NCBI GenBank assembly: GCA_017959485.1
Contig: JAGDAM010000329.1
Span: forward strand, 1 to 13,929
Length of the DNA: 13,929 bases
Reading direction: 5' to 3'
Origin: Clostridia bacterium
Lineage (GTDB): Bacteria; Bacillota_A; Clostridia; Oscillospirales; CAG-272
Part shown: positions 11,968-13,929 of the stretch, piece by piece
How the letters are laid out: each line of letters opens with the position of its first letter
Position numbering within the stretch: position 1 is the stretch's first letter
Translations under genes and position numbers: made by a program
Notes under the pieces: model-generated
Told to the model about the DNA's origin: nothing
The model's database searches: none
The model's input: the letters and a program-made list of their open reading frames with translations, nothing else

Positions 11968-13860
11968 ATGGCGAATAACGGAAAAACCAATTTACTTAAC
12001 GAAAAGCTGAAGGCCAAGGAAGCTATCGAGGCGCAGTCGGCGCACAGGGCTTCCGACGAGCCGCTCGCCCTTGACGACGCGTCGCGCGTCAAGGTCCTGA
12101 GCCCCGCCCGCCTCGTCGCGAAGCGTTTCTTCCGGAACAAGCTCGCGATAGTCGGTATGGTGCTCCTGATCTCGCTTTTCCTTATGTCCTTTGTGGGCCC
12201 GATCTTCTATCCCTACGGGCAGCTTGACAAGTTCACCGCGGTTCGTGAGCTCGATCTCGAATACGCCGTCTGCGGCGTACCGAGCTCCTATAACAAGTAT
12301 ATACTTGTTGAGAACGCCGCGGCCGAAGACGTAAAGAACTACGTCGACTCCTTCATCAAGGAACTTCTGAGTGACGGAGTCGATTCAAAGGAAGTCGAGC
12401 GCGGCGGCGCAACCTTCATCATAACCAAAGATACCGACGCGACCTTTATGCTGAAAATAAAGAGCGCCGAGGTTTACGTTTACGACGCAATCAGCGCCAG
12501 CGTCAAACGCGGCGAGCCCGCGGCCGAACTCGACGCGCTCATAAAGAGCGCTCTCTCCTCCGGCGAAAAGACGGTGGAGTACGGCGGAATCACCTATCAC
12601 GTCAACAAGAAATCGAAGACCGAGGCCGGCATTCTCGCCGATTATCCGGCAGGGAAGGAAATAGACGCCATCGTCGCCTCCAAGCTGACATTCGACGTCC
12701 TCGATCCCGAATTCGTGATGGAACCCGCCTTTACCGCCGAAGCCCTTCTTCACTATCACAAGGACAACGCCTTCACGCTGGACGGTAAGGATTACGTAAT
12801 AACCGACAGTGGCGACCGTTCGCTGATCAAAGACGCCTCCGGAAAAGAACTCGTTCAGATTATGTCCTACTCGATTCGCGACATCAGCGGAAAGGACAGT
12901 CTGGGTGAATCCTTCAAGACCGCCTTCGCCGCGGTCGTGGCTGAAATGGACGCGCAGGGCCTGCGGACCAAAACCTTCGTTTTCGACGTTCCGCAGCTCG
13001 ACGTTGAGACAAAGCAGTACGTCTATGACGAAAACGGAAACCAGAAGCTGGAGAGCGAGGAGCTGACCGTCAACCGCAAGGAAGTTTCGGGAGAGGTCAG
13101 ATACTACGCCAGCTATCAGGTCCGCAAAGAGCTTTATGACATGTATTCGCCTCCCTCTGTCCAGCATATCCTCGGGACCGACGGCGACGGATACGACGTC
13201 TTTGCCCGTATCATGTACGGCGGACGCATCTCGCTTATCGTCGGCTTCGTCGTCGTCTTCCTTGAGACGATACTCGGCGTTATCATGGGCGGTATCGCCG
13301 GCTTCTTCGGGGGCTGGGTCGACACGCTCATCATGCGTCTCGTCGATATCTTCTACTGCATCCCGACGATGCCTATCATGATCATCATCGCGTCGGTCTT
13401 CGACAAGCTTAAGGTGCCTCCCTACGAGCGCCTTATGTGGATGATGGCCATGCTCGGTATACTCGGCTGGTCGGGTATCGCACGTCTCGTCAGAGGCCAG
13501 ATTCTGTCGCTTCGCGAGCAGGAGTTCATGATCGCCGCCGAGGCAACCGGACTCAAGACCAACAGAAGAATCTACAAACACCTCGTTCCGAACGTCATGC
13601 CTCAGCTCATCGTTTCGATGACGATGGGTCTCGGCAGCGTCATACTGCTTGAGTCCACCCTCTCCTACCTCGGTCTCGGCGTCAAGCACCCGCTCGCCAC
13701 CTGGGGCAACATAATCAACTCCGTGTCCTCCATAGAGGCCATGAAGAGCTACGTCTACATCTGGGTCCCCGTCGGAATACTCATCTGTCTCGCGGTCATT
13801 GCCTTCAACTTCGTCGGCGACGGTCTGCGCGACGCGTTCGATCCCAAAATGAAGCGCTGA
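11968..13860 (+). CDS. dppC: ABC transporter permease, DppC/OppC type, with a very large extracytoplasmic insertion
   Basis: This 630-residue protein is about twice the usual 280-350 residues of DppC/OppC. A polar N-terminus leads to the OppC_N-type first helix (about 60-83, LAIVGMVLLISLFLMSFVGP). About 310 residues (88-395) then follow before the standard permease core begins at HILGTDGDGYDVFARIMYGGR. The core has the usual helices and the EAA loop (about 519-545, EFMIAAEATGLKTNRRIY...), then SYLGLGV and a DAFDPKMKR end. By topology the insertion lies outside the cell, next to the binding protein. It contains loosely similar segments, VERGGATFIITKD, VEYGGITYHVNKK and FTLDGKDYVITDS, which may be repeats of one small beta-rich module. 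I chose the ATG at 11968 because GAGGTG lies 6 bases before it; a GTG at 11959 is part of that site. The reading frame is continuous, so this is not an assembly fusion of two genes. Confidence 0.9.
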   Translation: MANNGKTNLLNEKLKAKEAIEAQSAHRASDEPLALDDASRVKVLSPARLVAKRFFRNKLAIVGMVLLISLFLMSFVGPIFYPYGQLDKFTAVRELDLEYAVCGVPSSYNKYILVENAAAEDVKNYVDSFIKELLSDGVDSKEVERGGATFIITKDTDATFMLKIKSAEVYVYDAISASVKRGEPAAELDALIKSALSSGEKTVEYGGITYHVNKKSKTEAGILADYPAGKEIDAIVASKLTFDVLDPEFVMEPAFTAEALLHYHKDNAFTLDGKDYVITDSGDRSLIKDASGKELVQIMSYSIRDISGKDSLGESFKTAFAAVVAEMDAQGLRTKTFVFDVPQLDVETKQYVYDENGNQKLESEELTVNRKEVSGEVRYYASYQVRKELYDMYSPPSVQHILGTDGDGYDVFARIMYGGRISLIVGFVVVFLETILGVIMGGIAGFFGGWVDTLIMRLVDIFYCIPTMPIMIIIASVFDKLKVPPYERLMWMMAMLGILGWSGIARLVRGQILSLREQEFMIAAEATGLKTNRRIYKHLVPNVMPQLIVSMTMGLGSVILLESTLSYLGLGVKHPLATWGNIINSVSSIEAMKSYVYIWVPVGILICLAVIAFNFVGDGLRDAFDPKMKR

Positions 13861-13876
13861 GTGCGGGGGTATAGTT

Positions 13877-13929
13877 ATGGCATTATTCAAGAGAAAAAAC
13901 GTCAGTTATATTTCCGGAAGAGAATCCAG
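13877..13929 (+). CDS. Start of next gene in the importer operon, cut by the window end
   Basis: An ATG at 13877, 16 bases after the DppC-type permease stop codon, opens a frame that runs off the window after 17 codons: MALFKRKNVSYISGRES. The purine-rich GCGGGGG stretch just upstream is a mediocre ribosome binding site. By operon order an ATP-binding subunit (DppD/OppD type) would be expected next, but the visible residues contain no Walker motif and do not identify it; a lysine-rich leader before an ATPase domain is one possibility. Confidence 0.45.
   Translation, partial: MALFKRKNVSYISGRES

Noticed and set aside
12385..13890. Minus-strand 501-codon open frame opposite the DppC-type permease
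   Set aside because: Asp/His/Val-rich shadow of a conserved permease core; no start signal or family resemblance.

Overview
The window looks like chromosomal DNA of a GC-rich Clostridia-type Firmicute, probably an anaerobic gut or host-associated lineage (inference). The reasons are strong AGGAGG-like ribosome binding sites, TTGACA/TATAAT-type promoters, a lipobox-bearing transporter lipoprotein, a secreted protein with a Cys-Gly/hydrophobic/RKKRK tail, and short palindromic repeats of a kind familiar from gut Clostridia. No tRNA, rRNA, CRISPR array, transposase or phage gene was seen.

Layout. (1) 1-397: no gene; a cluster of REP-like palindromic repeat units (one inverted, three tandem) lies downstream of the first operon. 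(2) 398-2436, minus strand: a two-gene operon, sialidase-like protein then N-acetylneuraminate lyase (nanA), with a good sigma-70-type promoter at 2408-2436. (3) 2437-2592: divergent control region with a second promoter at 2476-2505 and a repeated/palindromic operator-like element just after its predicted start site. (4) 2593-8358, plus strand: four tightly spaced genes (phosphohexomutase, MgtE magnesium transporter, a large secreted beta-helix plus SGNH/CE2-like esterase, and a four-helix membrane protein of unknown role), followed by a terminator-like inverted repeat. (5) 8455-13929, plus strand: a peptide-type (Opp/Dpp) ABC importer operon with its own promoter and a structured leader: substrate-binding lipoprotein, a strong intergenic hairpin, a DppB-type permease, a DppC-type permease with a very large extracytoplasmic insertion, and the first 17 codons of another gene.

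How the genes fit together. The minus-strand pair suggests use of sialic acid or a related nonulosonic acid. The lyase keeps the residues that separate sialate lyases from dihydrodipicolinate synthases, whereas the sialidase-like partner has no signal peptide and lacks the classical RIP motif. The phosphohexomutase could feed sugar phosphates into glycolysis or cell-wall precursors. The secreted esterase probably acts on acetylated glycans outside the cell. The ABC importer would take up peptides or other oligomeric ligands.

Nothing here is clearly a wholly new system. The most unusual points are the roughly 300-residue insertion in the DppC-type permease paired with an enlarged binding protein, the beta-helix/CE2-like esterase with its tail, the atypical intracellular sialidase-like protein, and two places where a predicted transcription start falls right at a strong hairpin.
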